Source: Bacillota bacterium
Lineage (GTDB): Bacteria; Bacillota; DTU065
Assembly: GCA_018435125.1 (NCBI GenBank)
Contig: JAHDNZ010000054.1
Span: 1-32,370, forward strand
Length of the DNA stretch: 32,370 bases
Reading direction: 5' to 3'
Under the pieces are notes generated by a model. It had not been told where the DNA came from. It saw nothing but the letters and a program-made list of their open reading frames with translations, and ran no database searches. Positions 1 to 7,432 of the stretch are shown here, in pieces (positions within the stretch are counted from its first letter, which is position 1; every line of letters begins with the position of its first letter). Both the position numbers and the translations under genes were made by a program.

Positions 1-132
1 AATCCATAGTAATATTGATTTGGGTCATTTCTTAGACATCCTTTCCGATATGTTTTTCACTCTAAAAACATTGTATCGCAAGGACTAAGATAATGGCCCT
101 TTTAATTTTCCATTTTACACAATTATACGGAC
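1..132 (-). mobile_element. Partial IS256-type element, inner part outside the window
   Basis: Read on the minus strand, an ATG at 28 opens MTQINITMD and runs off the window start. This matches the usual opening of IS256 (mutator-type) transposases. A GGAAAGGATG ribosome binding site lies just upstream. The AT-rich stretch reading inward from about 132 (GTCCGTATAATTGTGTAAAA on the minus strand) looks like an IS256-family terminal inverted repeat, which would place the element edge near 130-133. Only nine codons are visible and the other end is missing, so the family is inferred from a short match. Confidence 0.5.
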
Positions 133-268
133 ATAATCATTACAATCACCTCATTTATCTTGCTAAAATGATCATTCATTAACAGGTGCAATATCCCTTT
201 AACCTTAAACAAAGTCCACAAAAATAAATACAGCCAGCAAAACAGAGAAATTACAAAAACTGGCAAGC

Positions 269-297
269 TTGACGATAATTGGCAACTTTGCTAAGAT
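269..297 (+). promoter_or_regulatory. Sigma-A promoter of the purine permease gene
   Basis: TTGACG at 269-274 and TAAGAT at 292-297 are separated by 17 bp. Transcription would start near 303-304, giving a leader of about 105 nt before the ATG at 410. Confidence 0.65.
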
Positions 298-301
298 AAT
301 G

Positions 302-371
302 ACGTGCTCTTCTGTTTGGTAGCGGAAGATGACACCAGCCTTGTTTTGTGGGTAGGACAAGCAGGGCACGT
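302..371 (+). promoter_or_regulatory. Folded leader (three-way junction), possible riboswitch of unknown class
   Basis: Hand pairing gives an outer stem ACGTGC (302-307) with GCACGT (366-371). It encloses two hairpins. P2 pairs 308-314 with 323-329 and has an 8-nt loop TTTGGTAG. P3 pairs CTTGT (340-344) with ACAAG (357-361) and has a loop ending GGGTAG. Both loops share a GGTAG-type sequence. The fold starts almost at the predicted transcription start and ends about 20 nt before the GGAGG, so it could control access to the ribosome binding site. It does not match the purine riboswitch: the TATA and TCTACC junction sequences are missing. No terminator follows it. Confidence 0.35.
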
Positions 372-409
372 ATCTGTTGCAAATACAACTGAGGAGGATT
401 TGACCTGAA

Positions 410-1768
410 ATGGCAAATTCAAAAAAGCAAGTTTCTAAAGAGCAGGGTTTCTTTGAAAAAACATTTAAATTAAAAGAGCACGGTACAGATGCTAGGACTG
501 AGATTATTGCCGGTTTTACAACCTTCATGACCATGGCCTACATTATTGTGGTAAATCCGTCTTTATTGAATGAGACAGGAGCAGTTAGCTTTGATGCAGC
601 ATTAATTGCAACTGTTCTTTCATCAGCATTTGCTACATTCTTAATGGCAGCCTTGGCTAACTATCCTTTTGCCCTAGCTCCTGGAATGGGTTTAAATGCG
701 TTTTTTGTTTATTCTGTTATTCTTGGTTTGGGGTATACTTATCCACAAGCGCTAGCCGCCGTATTTATCTCCGGTGTAGTTTTTATTCTGCTTACAGCCA
801 CAGGTGCTAGACAAGCTATAGTAAGAGCTATTCCTAATAATTTAAAGTCTGGTATTGGTGCCGGTATCGGTCTTTTTATCGCCTTTTTGGGCTTAAAAAG
901 TGCTGGTGTTATTGCCTCTAATCCTGCGACCTTTTTAGCTTTGGGAGATATGACAGCAGCACCAACAATTTTAGCTATGGTAGGTTTAATTGTCACCGCA
1001 GTTTTAATGGTGAAAAATGTTAAAGGCAGTATCTTAATCGGTATGTTTATAACCACGATCTTGGCCTGGGTAACAAAAGTTGCTCCAATGCCGGAGGGTA
1101 TTTTTGCCTGGCCGAATTTCGGAGCTTGGACAAGCGAATCTTTTTTGAAACTGGATTTTGCCGGTCTTGGCCAATTTGGTATTACGGGGTTAATTGAGGT
1201 TATTTTTGCTTTCTTCTTTGTAGATATGTTCGATACTATTGGTACTTTAATCGGCGTATCCAAGAGATCGAATATGATGGACAAAGATGGCAATCTCCCC
1301 AAGATGGACAAAGCTATGATGGCCGATGCTATCGGTACCTGCTTTGGAGCTGCAGCTGGCACACCAACGGTTACTACTTATGTTGAAAGTGCATCAGGTG
1401 TAGCAGCTGGTGGCAGAACAGGCCTTACAGCAGTTACAGTAGCTTTAGCCTTTTTAGTCTTCGGTCTCTTTTTCTCTCCGATTGTTAAAGCTGTTCCCGG
1501 TTTTGCAACCGCTCCCGCTCTTATCATTGTCGGTGTTTTGATGATGCAAAGTATTAAAGATGTTAATTGGGATGATATGTCAGAAGCACTGCCAACCTTC
1601 GCTGCCATCGCAATTATGCCCTTTACCTTCAGTATTTCAAACGGCATTGCTTTTGCTTTTATCGCTTATGCCGCGGTTAAACTGCTATCTGGCAAAGGGA
1701 AAGATGTGCATTGGCTGATGTATCTGTTATCAGTACTGTTTATTTTAAAATTTGCTTTTCTTAAATAA
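410..1768 (+). CDS. NCS2-family purine permease (AzgA/PbuG type)
   Basis: A 452-residue polytopic membrane protein that probably imports adenine, guanine or hypoxanthine by proton symport. Family signatures are visible: NPSLL near the end of the first helix, GMGLNAFFVY in the region of residues 95-105, FVDMFDTIGTLIGVS in the middle and GTPTVTTYVESASG around residue 320. These match the AzgA (COG2252) branch rather than the uracil/xanthine branch. The length is normal for the family. GAGGAGG at 391-397 precedes the ATG with a slightly long 12-nt gap, and no better start is available because an in-frame TGA lies just upstream. The gene stands alone, with its own promoter and a folded leader. 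Exact substrate preference cannot be read from the sequence. Confidence 0.93.
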   Translation: MANSKKQVSKEQGFFEKTFKLKEHGTDARTEIIAGFTTFMTMAYIIVVNPSLLNETGAVSFDAALIATVLSSAFATFLMAALANYPFALAPGMGLNAFFVYSVILGLGYTYPQALAAVFISGVVFILLTATGARQAIVRAIPNNLKSGIGAGIGLFIAFLGLKSAGVIASNPATFLALGDMTAAPTILAMVGLIVTAVLMVKNVKGSILIGMFITTILAWVTKVAPMPEGIFAWPNFGAWTSESFLKLDFAGLGQFGITGLIEVIFAFFFVDMFDTIGTLIGVSKRSNMMDKDGNLPKMDKAMMADAIGTCFGAAAGTPTVTTYVESASGVAAGGRTGLTAVTVALAFLVFGLFFSPIVKAVPGFATAPALIIVGVLMMQSIKDVNWDDMSEALPTFAAIAIMPFTFSISNGIAFAFIAYAAVKLLSGKGKDVHWLMYLLSVLFILKFAFLK

Positions 1769-1830
1769 AAAAAGCCCCTTGGGGGTACCTTTTACAAGAG
1801 GTGTCCCACTGAGATATAAATGAGTTTATG

Positions 1831-1868
1831 AAACGGTGTAGCTTTAAAGCTATGCCGTTTTTGTTTAG
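1831..1868 (+). terminator. Intrinsic terminator downstream of the purine permease
   Basis: A long near-perfect hairpin joins AAACGG at 1831-1836 to CCGTTT at 1855-1860. The inner part is the palindrome TAGCTTTAAAGCTA, and two G-T wobble pairs link the two parts. A T-rich tract (TTTTTGTTT) follows. It lies 60 bp after the permease stop. Confidence 0.75.
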
Positions 1869-2160
1869 CTTGTTGTGATTCAAAGGGGAAAACATAGTAA
1901 GAATAATTTGTTTTTTTAGAACAATTGCAGATCAAATGTCATTGATTTAATTGAGAGTAAAAGGAGCGAGAATAATTAAGCATATACTGAAATACTAAAT
2001 GAGATAAAACTGTTTGCTATCCTGCAAAGCTGGTTCAACAGGCAAAAAACAGCTAATTTTAGAAAGGTGATCTAAAAGAGGTTCTTTTTAGCAGGAATGA
2101 GGGCTCTTATAAACGTAATCTATATAATAAACATTTCCTAAAAGCTTTAGGTTAAATTAG
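1869..2160. other. Intergenic stretch with no recognised gene
   Basis: AT-rich sequence between the permease terminator and the exported-protein gene. No convincing ORF, RNA gene or repeat was seen. A TATAAT at 2123-2128 could be the -10 box for the next gene, but no good -35 box is present 17 bp upstream. Confidence 0.4.
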
Positions 2161-2177
2161 ATCAGGAGGCTGTTACC

Positions 2178-3272
2178 ATGCGTAACACTTTTATTATTAT
2201 TGCAGCTTTACTTTTAATTTCGCTCAGTGCAGTAGCTATATCCCAAAACTGGCTAGATATGTTAGAAGATTACAGGCAGCTTTCTTTTGGGTCAGTGGAA
2301 TTAAATTATCATAAAGATACTCCCGCCATCTATGAAACTCTAGCTATCGAGTTAGAAAAACGCTTAATACTAAACAGCGAAGAACACAGAGAATGGATAG
2401 AGGAATATAGCGAAGAGACCTTAGCAGAAATGATCTCTAAACTTATTACTCAAATGGCTACTGCTCTTAGACTAGAGATTCCGGAGACTATTATCTATCT
2501 CTATCCAAGCAGAGAGGAACTTTTGCGGGTGACTTCTTATACAGACAGTTTTTATGTATCGATGGGCAACGAAGTACACTTGGTGGGTGAAGATCTCCCC
2601 AAAATATTAGAATTTGTTTTGGCTTTTAATTATCCGAATATGGAAAGGAAATTACTTGAAGGCATAGCCAAATACTATCTGCCAGAGTTTAACGGTGTTC
2701 ATCAAAAAGCACAGTACTGGCTTAATTTTCAAGAACTACCGCCTTTGCGTAGCTTTGGGTTTAAATCTAGTACTGCATTGGACGAAAAAGAATGGGATGC
2801 TTGGGTGTCTTTTCTTGGTTATATTCTGGAAGAATATAACTATCTCGATTGGGGTAGAGTTATAAACCTAGAAGATATTGCTACTAATCTAGATATTAGT
2901 CTAACTAAATTAGAAAGTGAATGGTTTAATTACCTTCAAAGGACTTTTTGTCTTAAACTTGCTCGTAGTGAAGAAGTAACTATAGGTGAAGAGGCCTTGG
3001 GTGTAATATTAGTAGAAAATCCGGATAAAGCAATCTATAATGTCGCTTTGGAAGTCTATGTTTCTTATCCGGGCATTGAGAGCTTAAATTTAATTAAAAC
3101 CAGTAGCTACATGGTTATTAATACCTATGAACGCGATTTGGTGCGTTTTAAAGTAAAGGTACCTGATTTGGGAATAAAGGAGTTTTGGATTATCGGTAAA
3201 TTAACCTACCGAGACACTTCATTTAACAAGCAAAGCAGTTTAATTAGTTTACCAGTCACAATTACCGAATAA
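2178..3272 (+). CDS. Exported protein with degenerate gluzincin peptidase (peptidase MA-like) fold
   Basis: A 364-residue protein with an N-terminal signal or anchor helix (residues 4-22, no lipobox cysteine). Residues 100-240 follow the layout of peptidase MA-like gluzincins: a substrate-domain strand (IYLYPSREEL), a central helix, LLEGIAKYY at 159-167 where active relatives have W(L/A)SEGLAEY, and a closing helix ending in EWFNYL. The HExxH zinc-binding helix is missing: residues 141-150 read PKILEFVLAF. If the fold assignment is right, the protein is probably not a protease and may act as an extracellular binding or scaffold protein. Residues 260-360 look like a beta-sandwich domain. AGGAGG at 2163-2168 supports the ATG. 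The gene has no operon partner. Function unknown. Confidence 0.6.
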   Translation: MRNTFIIIAALLLISLSAVAISQNWLDMLEDYRQLSFGSVELNYHKDTPAIYETLAIELEKRLILNSEEHREWIEEYSEETLAEMISKLITQMATALRLEIPETIIYLYPSREELLRVTSYTDSFYVSMGNEVHLVGEDLPKILEFVLAFNYPNMERKLLEGIAKYYLPEFNGVHQKAQYWLNFQELPPLRSFGFKSSTALDEKEWDAWVSFLGYILEEYNYLDWGRVINLEDIATNLDISLTKLESEWFNYLQRTFCLKLARSEEVTIGEEALGVILVENPDKAIYNVALEVYVSYPGIESLNLIKTSSYMVINTYERDLVRFKVKVPDLGIKEFWIIGKLTYRDTSFNKQSSLISLPVTITE

Positions 3273-3278
3273 CAAGAA

Positions 3279-3317
3279 GTCCCCGGAGAAACCGGGGACA
3301 ATTTCAGCCTTTTTTAG
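3279..3317 (+). terminator. Hairpin, probable terminator
   Basis: A perfect 8-bp GC-rich stem, GTCCCCGG (3279-3286) with CCGGGGAC (3292-3299), has a 5-nt loop. The T-run comes only about 12 nt later (3311-3315), so it is a less typical intrinsic terminator. Confidence 0.5.
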
Positions 3318-3357
3318 TTTAATGAATTAATCTAGTAAAGAAATGAGGAGGGCTAAA

Positions 3358-3663
3358 ATGAGTACCTTAGAAAGGATAAAAGACAATCAGATTGAACTTT
3401 TGTTTACAGCTATCTTGACATTGAAGGATAAAGAAGAATGCTATAAGTTTTTTGAAGATATTTTGACTATAGCTGAAATTAAGGCTATGGGTCAACGTAT
3501 CGCTGTAGCTAAGATGCTCAAAAAAGGCGATACCTACACTGAAATCAGTAAAGAGACCGGAGCAAGTACTGCTACAATTAGTAGAGTCAAACGTTCGCTT
3601 AATTACGGCGCCGATGGGTATAATTTGGTTTTAGAAAGATTAAAACAAAAGGGTGAGATCTAA
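3358..3663 (+). CDS. yerC: TrpR-family regulator, YerC/YecD type; likely histidine-gene regulator
   Basis: A 101-residue, all-helical protein of the TrpR superfamily. The segment around MLKKGDTYTEISKETGAS, followed by TATISRVKRSL, is the helix-turn-helix. The start at 3358 is chosen because AGGAGG at 3346-3351 sits 6 nt upstream; the in-frame ATG at 3343 has no ribosome binding site and lies in front of that sequence. It overlaps hisZ by one base (TAATG), so the two are translationally coupled. YerC-like TrpR paralogues have been linked to control of histidine genes in Firmicutes. The position directly ahead of hisZ and the his operon fits that role here. The inferred operator is the imperfect palindrome over the hisG promoter. 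Confidence 0.85.
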   Translation: MSTLERIKDNQIELLFTAILTLKDKEECYKFFEDILTIAEIKAMGQRIAVAKMLKKGDTYTEISKETGASTATISRVKRSLNYGADGYNLVLERLKQKGEI

Positions 3664-4772
3664 TGCTTTTTGAAATACCCGAAGGAACAAAAGACTTTTT
3701 ACTAGGCGAAGCTAAGTGGAAAAACGAGATTGAGGATCTTTTACAGAAAAAACTCAGAGCCTGGGGTTATAGACAAGTAATAACGCCATCTTATGAATAT
3801 TTAACTACTCTTTCTCAGGGGGAAGAAAGCCGGTTAGACTATTTTAGTTTTTTAAGTGAAAACGGAGCGACTCTGGCGTTAAGAAATGATTTTACTACGC
3901 CAATTGCCCGTATTGCCAGTATTGCTCTAGCTGAGGAGATTAGACCACTTCGACTCTTTTATAGGGGTAATCTTTTCCGCCTCAAACATAGAGATAAACG
4001 TGAGTTTTGGCAGGCAGGGGCCGAATTAATCGGTGATGGCTCCCGATATGCAGATGCTGAAATATTAGCTCTTGCCATGTCTGCTCTTGACGAGTTAGGA
4101 ATTAAAGATTGGGGCTTGGATATTGGACATCGTAAAATACTTCAGGGAGTTTTAGAAGATTCTGCTTTGTCTAAAAAGGCCCAAAAACAAGCTGAAGCTT
4201 TGCTTTTACAAAAAGATTACGCTGGTTTAAAGGCTTTAGTTGAACAAGAAAAAACCGGTTATGATCTTTTATTATTACCCTCTTTAAGAGGACAAGAAGA
4301 GATTTTAGAGATAGCCAAAACAAAACTTGCTTCACCGAAAGCCAAAGAAGCTTTAGGAGAGATCGAAGAGATTCTTAAAGCTCTAAAACCTTATGGTTAT
4401 AAACAGATTAACATTGATTTGGCTATGGTTAAGGATCTATCTTATTATACGGGCATGTTTTTTGAATGTTATGCTCCCGGCCTTGCCGGTATAATCTGTA
4501 CGGGTGGACGTTACGACCAGCTGCTAGCTAATTTTAATCATTCGGAACCGGCTGTAGGTCTGGCTATAGGTATAGATGAAATCATGGAGGTTTTAGCTCC
4601 AAGCAGCCAAAAAAGCCTCCTAGATATACCCGATCTATGTCTGGTATACTCTGAAATCCAATATAAAGAGGCTGTAATAGAAGCTGAAAAAAAGCGTCAG
4701 ACAGGTTTTGCTGTTGTGCTGGCTAAAAAAGGCCCGCATCTTCCCCAAGCCAAGAAATATTTAGAGTTATAA
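3663..4772 (+). CDS. hisZ: ATP phosphoribosyltransferase regulatory subunit HisZ
   Basis: A 369-residue paralogue of histidyl-tRNA synthetase that pairs with short-form HisG in the first step of histidine synthesis. It gives HisG full activity and feedback inhibition by histidine. The class II synthetase core is visible: PEGTKDFLLGEA at the start, RLFYRGNLFR and REFWQAGAELIG for motif 2 and the region after it, and DLSYYTGMFFE with TGGRYDQL in the C-terminal half. The length and the lack of a full anticodon-binding domain separate it from true HisRS, which is over 410 residues. It is coupled to the upstream regulator gene and followed by a strong terminator, so it is transcribed apart from hisG onward. 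Confidence 0.93.
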   Translation: MLFEIPEGTKDFLLGEAKWKNEIEDLLQKKLRAWGYRQVITPSYEYLTTLSQGEESRLDYFSFLSENGATLALRNDFTTPIARIASIALAEEIRPLRLFYRGNLFRLKHRDKREFWQAGAELIGDGSRYADAEILALAMSALDELGIKDWGLDIGHRKILQGVLEDSALSKKAQKQAEALLLQKDYAGLKALVEQEKTGYDLLLLPSLRGQEEILEIAKTKLASPKAKEALGEIEEILKALKPYGYKQINIDLAMVKDLSYYTGMFFECYAPGLAGIICTGGRYDQLLANFNHSEPAVGLAIGIDEIMEVLAPSSQKSLLDIPDLCLVYSEIQYKEAVIEAEKKRQTGFAVVLAKKGPHLPQAKKYLEL

Positions 4773-4799
4773 AGAAGGCTATTAAGGCCTTCTTTTTTC
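4772..4799 (+). terminator. Intrinsic terminator after hisZ
   Basis: AAGAAGGC (4772-4779) pairs with GCCTTCTT (4787-4794), and a run of T follows. It separates the yerC-hisZ unit from the hisG promoter, which begins at the end of the T-run. Confidence 0.88.
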
Positions 4800-4828
4800 T
4801 TGACATCAAACTAGAAGCATGGTAATAT
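4800..4828 (+). promoter_or_regulatory. Sigma-A promoter of the hisGDBA-hisFIE operon
   Basis: A perfect TTGACA -35 box (4800-4805), a 17-bp spacer and a TAATAT -10 box (4823-4828). The start site would be near 4835, giving a 45-nt leader before hisG. There is no room for a T-box or long attenuator, so control probably acts at initiation. Confidence 0.88.
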
Positions 4829-4851
4829 GTTTACAACGTTAATACTTTACC
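4821..4851. promoter_or_regulatory. Candidate operator: imperfect palindrome over the hisG -10 box and start site
   Basis: GGTAA (4821-4825) is mirrored by TTACC (4847-4851). Further symmetric positions lie between them: TT/AA at 4830-4831 and 4841-4842, and AC/GT at 4833-4834 and 4838-4839. About 10 of 15 positions per half are symmetric around 4836. It covers the -10 box and transcription start, as expected for a repressor site. The nearby TrpR-family gene is the natural candidate to bind it. No second copy was found upstream of yerC. Confidence 0.4.
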
Positions 4852-4879
4852 AAGATAAAGTAGAAAAGGAGAGCTGTTT

Positions 4880-5509
4880 ATGCTAACAGTAGCTTTGCCC
4901 AAAGGCAGGCTTATGGATAAAGCTCTAGAGCTCTTTGACAGAGCCAAAATTATTGAAACGACTAACTATGGTGAGTCACGCAAGCTAATCATTGAAGATA
5001 ATAAGGCTGATTTACGTTATATCTTAGCCAAACCAACCGATGTACCTACATATGTGGAATACGGAGTGGCTGATATAGGTATTGTCGGCAAAGATGTTTT
5101 AAAAGAAAATAAAAGAGCTGTTTATGAATTACTCGATTTAGGCATAGGCAAATGTCAAATGATTGTGGCTGTAAAGAGTGGTTCTGGTTTTAACAAGGTA
5201 CAGGAATTAGGCTTTAGTGCTAAAGTAGCCAGTAAATATCCTAACTGTACCACGGAATATTTTCGCAGTCATGGTATTCAAGCTGAAATAATAAAACTAA
5301 ACGGCTCGATAGAGTTAGCTCCTATTGTGGGACTGGCAGATGCTATTGTTGATATCACTGAAACCGGAAGAACTATTGCTGAAAATGGTTTAGAGATAAT
5401 TGCTGAAGTTTTTCCTATCTCTGCACGCCTAATAGCCAATCAAGTAAGTTATAAAATCCATTACCATAGTTTACGTGAAATGGTTAAGGCCCTAGAGGAG
5501 GTAATATAA
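4880..5509 (+). CDS. hisG: ATP phosphoribosyltransferase catalytic subunit, short form
   Basis: Joins ATP and PRPP to make phosphoribosyl-ATP, the committed step of histidine synthesis. At 209 residues it is the short form, which lacks the C-terminal regulatory domain and needs HisZ; hisZ lies just upstream. Family motifs are present: ALPKGRLMDKALELF at the N-terminus, VADIGIVGKDV around residues 65-75, and VDITETGRTIAENGLE around residues 155-170, which includes the PRPP-binding loop. AAAGGAG lies about 8 nt before the ATG. The stop directly abuts hisD. Confidence 0.97.
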   Translation: MLTVALPKGRLMDKALELFDRAKIIETTNYGESRKLIIEDNKADLRYILAKPTDVPTYVEYGVADIGIVGKDVLKENKRAVYELLDLGIGKCQMIVAVKSGSGFNKVQELGFSAKVASKYPNCTTEYFRSHGIQAEIIKLNGSIELAPIVGLADAIVDITETGRTIAENGLEIIAEVFPISARLIANQVSYKIHYHSLREMVKALEEVI

Positions 5510-6844
5510 TTGATAGTTCCTATAATTGATGGTAATAAGCAGAGCGAATATTTAGCCAGAATAAAGAGGCTTGATCTGATGGAGTTGGCAGATTCTTTGC
5601 CACCATCTGACTGGGGTAAACCTCTTTTTGGCAAAGCCCTAAAACCCGAACAAATTGTTAGAGCTATCTTACAAAAGGTAAAAGCCGAGGGTGATCAGGG
5701 ATTAAGAGAGATTGCAAAGGTTTTGGATAATTTTGAGGGTGATAGTCTATGTATCACCCCCAATTCTAACGCTTATAAAAAAGTATCCCCTGAGTTTCTT
5801 ACAGCTTTAAGACTAAGTATCAAAAGGATCAAAGACTTTCACCAAAGACAACTCCCACAAAGCTTCTTCTCTGAGGAAGAAGGTATCACTTTAGGTTATC
5901 GCCTTAAAGCAGTAAAAAGAGCTGGCCTTTATGTTCCCGGAGGCACAGCACCGCTAGTCTCCTCATTGGTTATGACAGCTGTACCAGCGCTGATTGCAGG
6001 TGTAAAAGAGATAAGTGTGGCTACACCTGTAAGGAATGGTTTTTTAGCACCTGAAATCGAGGTGGCTGCCCTGGAATTAGGAATCGGCGAGGTTCTTCCG
6101 CTTGGCGGTGCCCAAGCTATTGCCGCTTTTGCATATGGCACAGAAACTATTAAAAAAGTTGATGTAATTGCCGGTCCCGGCAATCTGTTTGTTACTCTAG
6201 CCAAAAAAGAAGTTTATGGTTTGGTTAACATTGACATGCTGGCAGGACCTAGTGAAATACTCATTATTGCCGATAGTAATGCCAAAGCAGAGCTTTTGGC
6301 TGCCGATTTGTTATCACAGGCCGAACATGATAGGGATGCGGCTGCTATCCTAATTACCACCGATAAGAATTTAGCTAGTAAGGTAAACGAGGAACTTGAA
6401 AAACAGTTAACTGATTTGCCTCGTAAAGATTACGCTCTAGCTTCCTTAAAAAACCACGGCGCAATAATTGTTGTCAATGACTTACAACAAGCAGCTCAAA
6501 TTGCCAACAAGATTGCACCTGAACATTTAGAAGTCCAAGTTAGCGAGCCGGAGACGCTTTTGCCGTATTTAGAAAACGCAGGAGCAATTTTCCTAGGTGA
6601 ATATGCGTCTGAACCGCTAGGTGATTATATTCTCGGCCCAAACCATGTTCTTCCGACATCAGGTACAGCCAGATTCGCTTCACCCCTTTCAGTAAACACT
6701 TTTCTTAAAGCGACCAGTGTACTAAAGGTAACTAAGATAGGCTTTAACAGGATCTTTAACCAAGGAGCAACTTTAGCTGCTGCAGAAGGTTTAGATGCTC
6801 ACCAAGAAGCGATTTTAAGGAGGAAAAAATATGCGGGAAGCTAG
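5510..6844 (+). CDS. hisD: Histidinol dehydrogenase
   Basis: A 444-residue zinc- and NAD-dependent enzyme that performs the last two oxidations from histidinol to histidine. Visible signatures are YVPGGTAPLVSS, VDVIAGPGNLFVTLAKKEV, DMLAGPSEILI, LLSQAEHDRDAAAI (zinc-ligand region) and GPNHVLPTSGTARF. The start is a TTG at 5510, directly after the hisG stop, with GAGGAGG at 5495-5501 eight bases upstream. The 3' end overlaps hisB by 14 bp, which indicates translational coupling within the operon. Confidence 0.96.
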   Translation: MIVPIIDGNKQSEYLARIKRLDLMELADSLPPSDWGKPLFGKALKPEQIVRAILQKVKAEGDQGLREIAKVLDNFEGDSLCITPNSNAYKKVSPEFLTALRLSIKRIKDFHQRQLPQSFFSEEEGITLGYRLKAVKRAGLYVPGGTAPLVSSLVMTAVPALIAGVKEISVATPVRNGFLAPEIEVAALELGIGEVLPLGGAQAIAAFAYGTETIKKVDVIAGPGNLFVTLAKKEVYGLVNIDMLAGPSEILIIADSNAKAELLAADLLSQAEHDRDAAAILITTDKNLASKVNEELEKQLTDLPRKDYALASLKNHGAIIVVNDLQQAAQIANKIAPEHLEVQVSEPETLLPYLENAGAIFLGEYASEPLGDYILGPNHVLPTSGTARFASPLSVNTFLKATSVLKVTKIGFNRIFNQGATLAAAEGLDAHQEAILRRKKYAGS

Positions 6845-7412
6845 TTTAAGTCGAGAAAGCTCCGAAAGCAGGATCGAAGTTAATCTCAATCTAGACGGAA
6901 CCGGTAAATCCAAGATTGCTACCGGAGTAGGCTTTTTTGATCATATGCTAACTCTCTTTGCGTTTAATGCCAAAATTGATTTAAGTGTGGAAGCAAAAGG
7001 TGATCTTGAGGTAGACGATCATCATACAGTAGAAGATGTGGGGATAGTTTTAGGTCAAGCACTAAGGGATGCTTTTGGGCAAAAGAAAGGAATTGCTAGG
7101 TATGGTTTTTCTCTTTTGCCTATGGATGAAGCTCTCGGAAGAGTCGTTTTAGATATTTCCGGCCGCCCCTTTTTGGTTTTTAAGGCTGAATTTACCAAAG
7201 AAAAGCTTGGCGATCTATCAACTGAAATGATAGCTGAGTTTTTCCGAGGATTGAGTGTGTGGGCCGGTTTAACCCTTCATATGGAGATAATTTACGGTGC
7301 CAATAATCACCATATGGCTGAAGCGCTATTTAAAGGTTTTGGTCAGGCACTTTATCAAGCTAAAATAGAAACCGGCAGTTTAGTTCCTTCAACTAAAGGG
7401 GTTATAGATTAA
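6831..7412 (+). CDS. hisB: Imidazoleglycerol-phosphate dehydratase
   Basis: A 193-residue monofunctional HisB that dehydrates imidazole-glycerol phosphate to imidazole-acetol phosphate using Mn(II). The two metal-binding repeats are clear: GVGFFDHMLTLFA and DDHHTVEDVGIVLG in the N-terminal half, and GANNHHMAEALFKGFGQAL near the C-terminus. There is no histidinol-phosphatase domain, so that activity must come from another gene that is not in this window. AAGGAGG precedes the ATG. The start lies inside the end of hisD. Confidence 0.96.
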   Translation: MREASLSRESSESRIEVNLNLDGTGKSKIATGVGFFDHMLTLFAFNAKIDLSVEAKGDLEVDDHHTVEDVGIVLGQALRDAFGQKKGIARYGFSLLPMDEALGRVVLDISGRPFLVFKAEFTKEKLGDLSTEMIAEFFRGLSVWAGLTLHMEIIYGANNHHMAEALFKGFGQALYQAKIETGSLVPSTKGVID

Positions 7413-7432
7413 TTTTAAGGTGGTATTTGCAA

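Noticed and set aside
250-400. Classical purine riboswitch upstream of the permease
   Set aside because: The conserved TATA and TCTACC junction bases and the kissing-loop GG/CC pairs are missing, although the fold has three stems.
739-1362. 207-residue open frame on the minus strand inside the purine permease gene
   Set aside because: It is a shadow of a strongly supported gene on the other strand, has no ribosome site and shows low-complexity composition.
1771-1795. Terminator directly after the permease stop (GCCCCTTGGGGG)
   Set aside because: It has only four GC pairs with a 2-nt loop and a poor T-run; the hairpin at 1831-1860 is far stronger.
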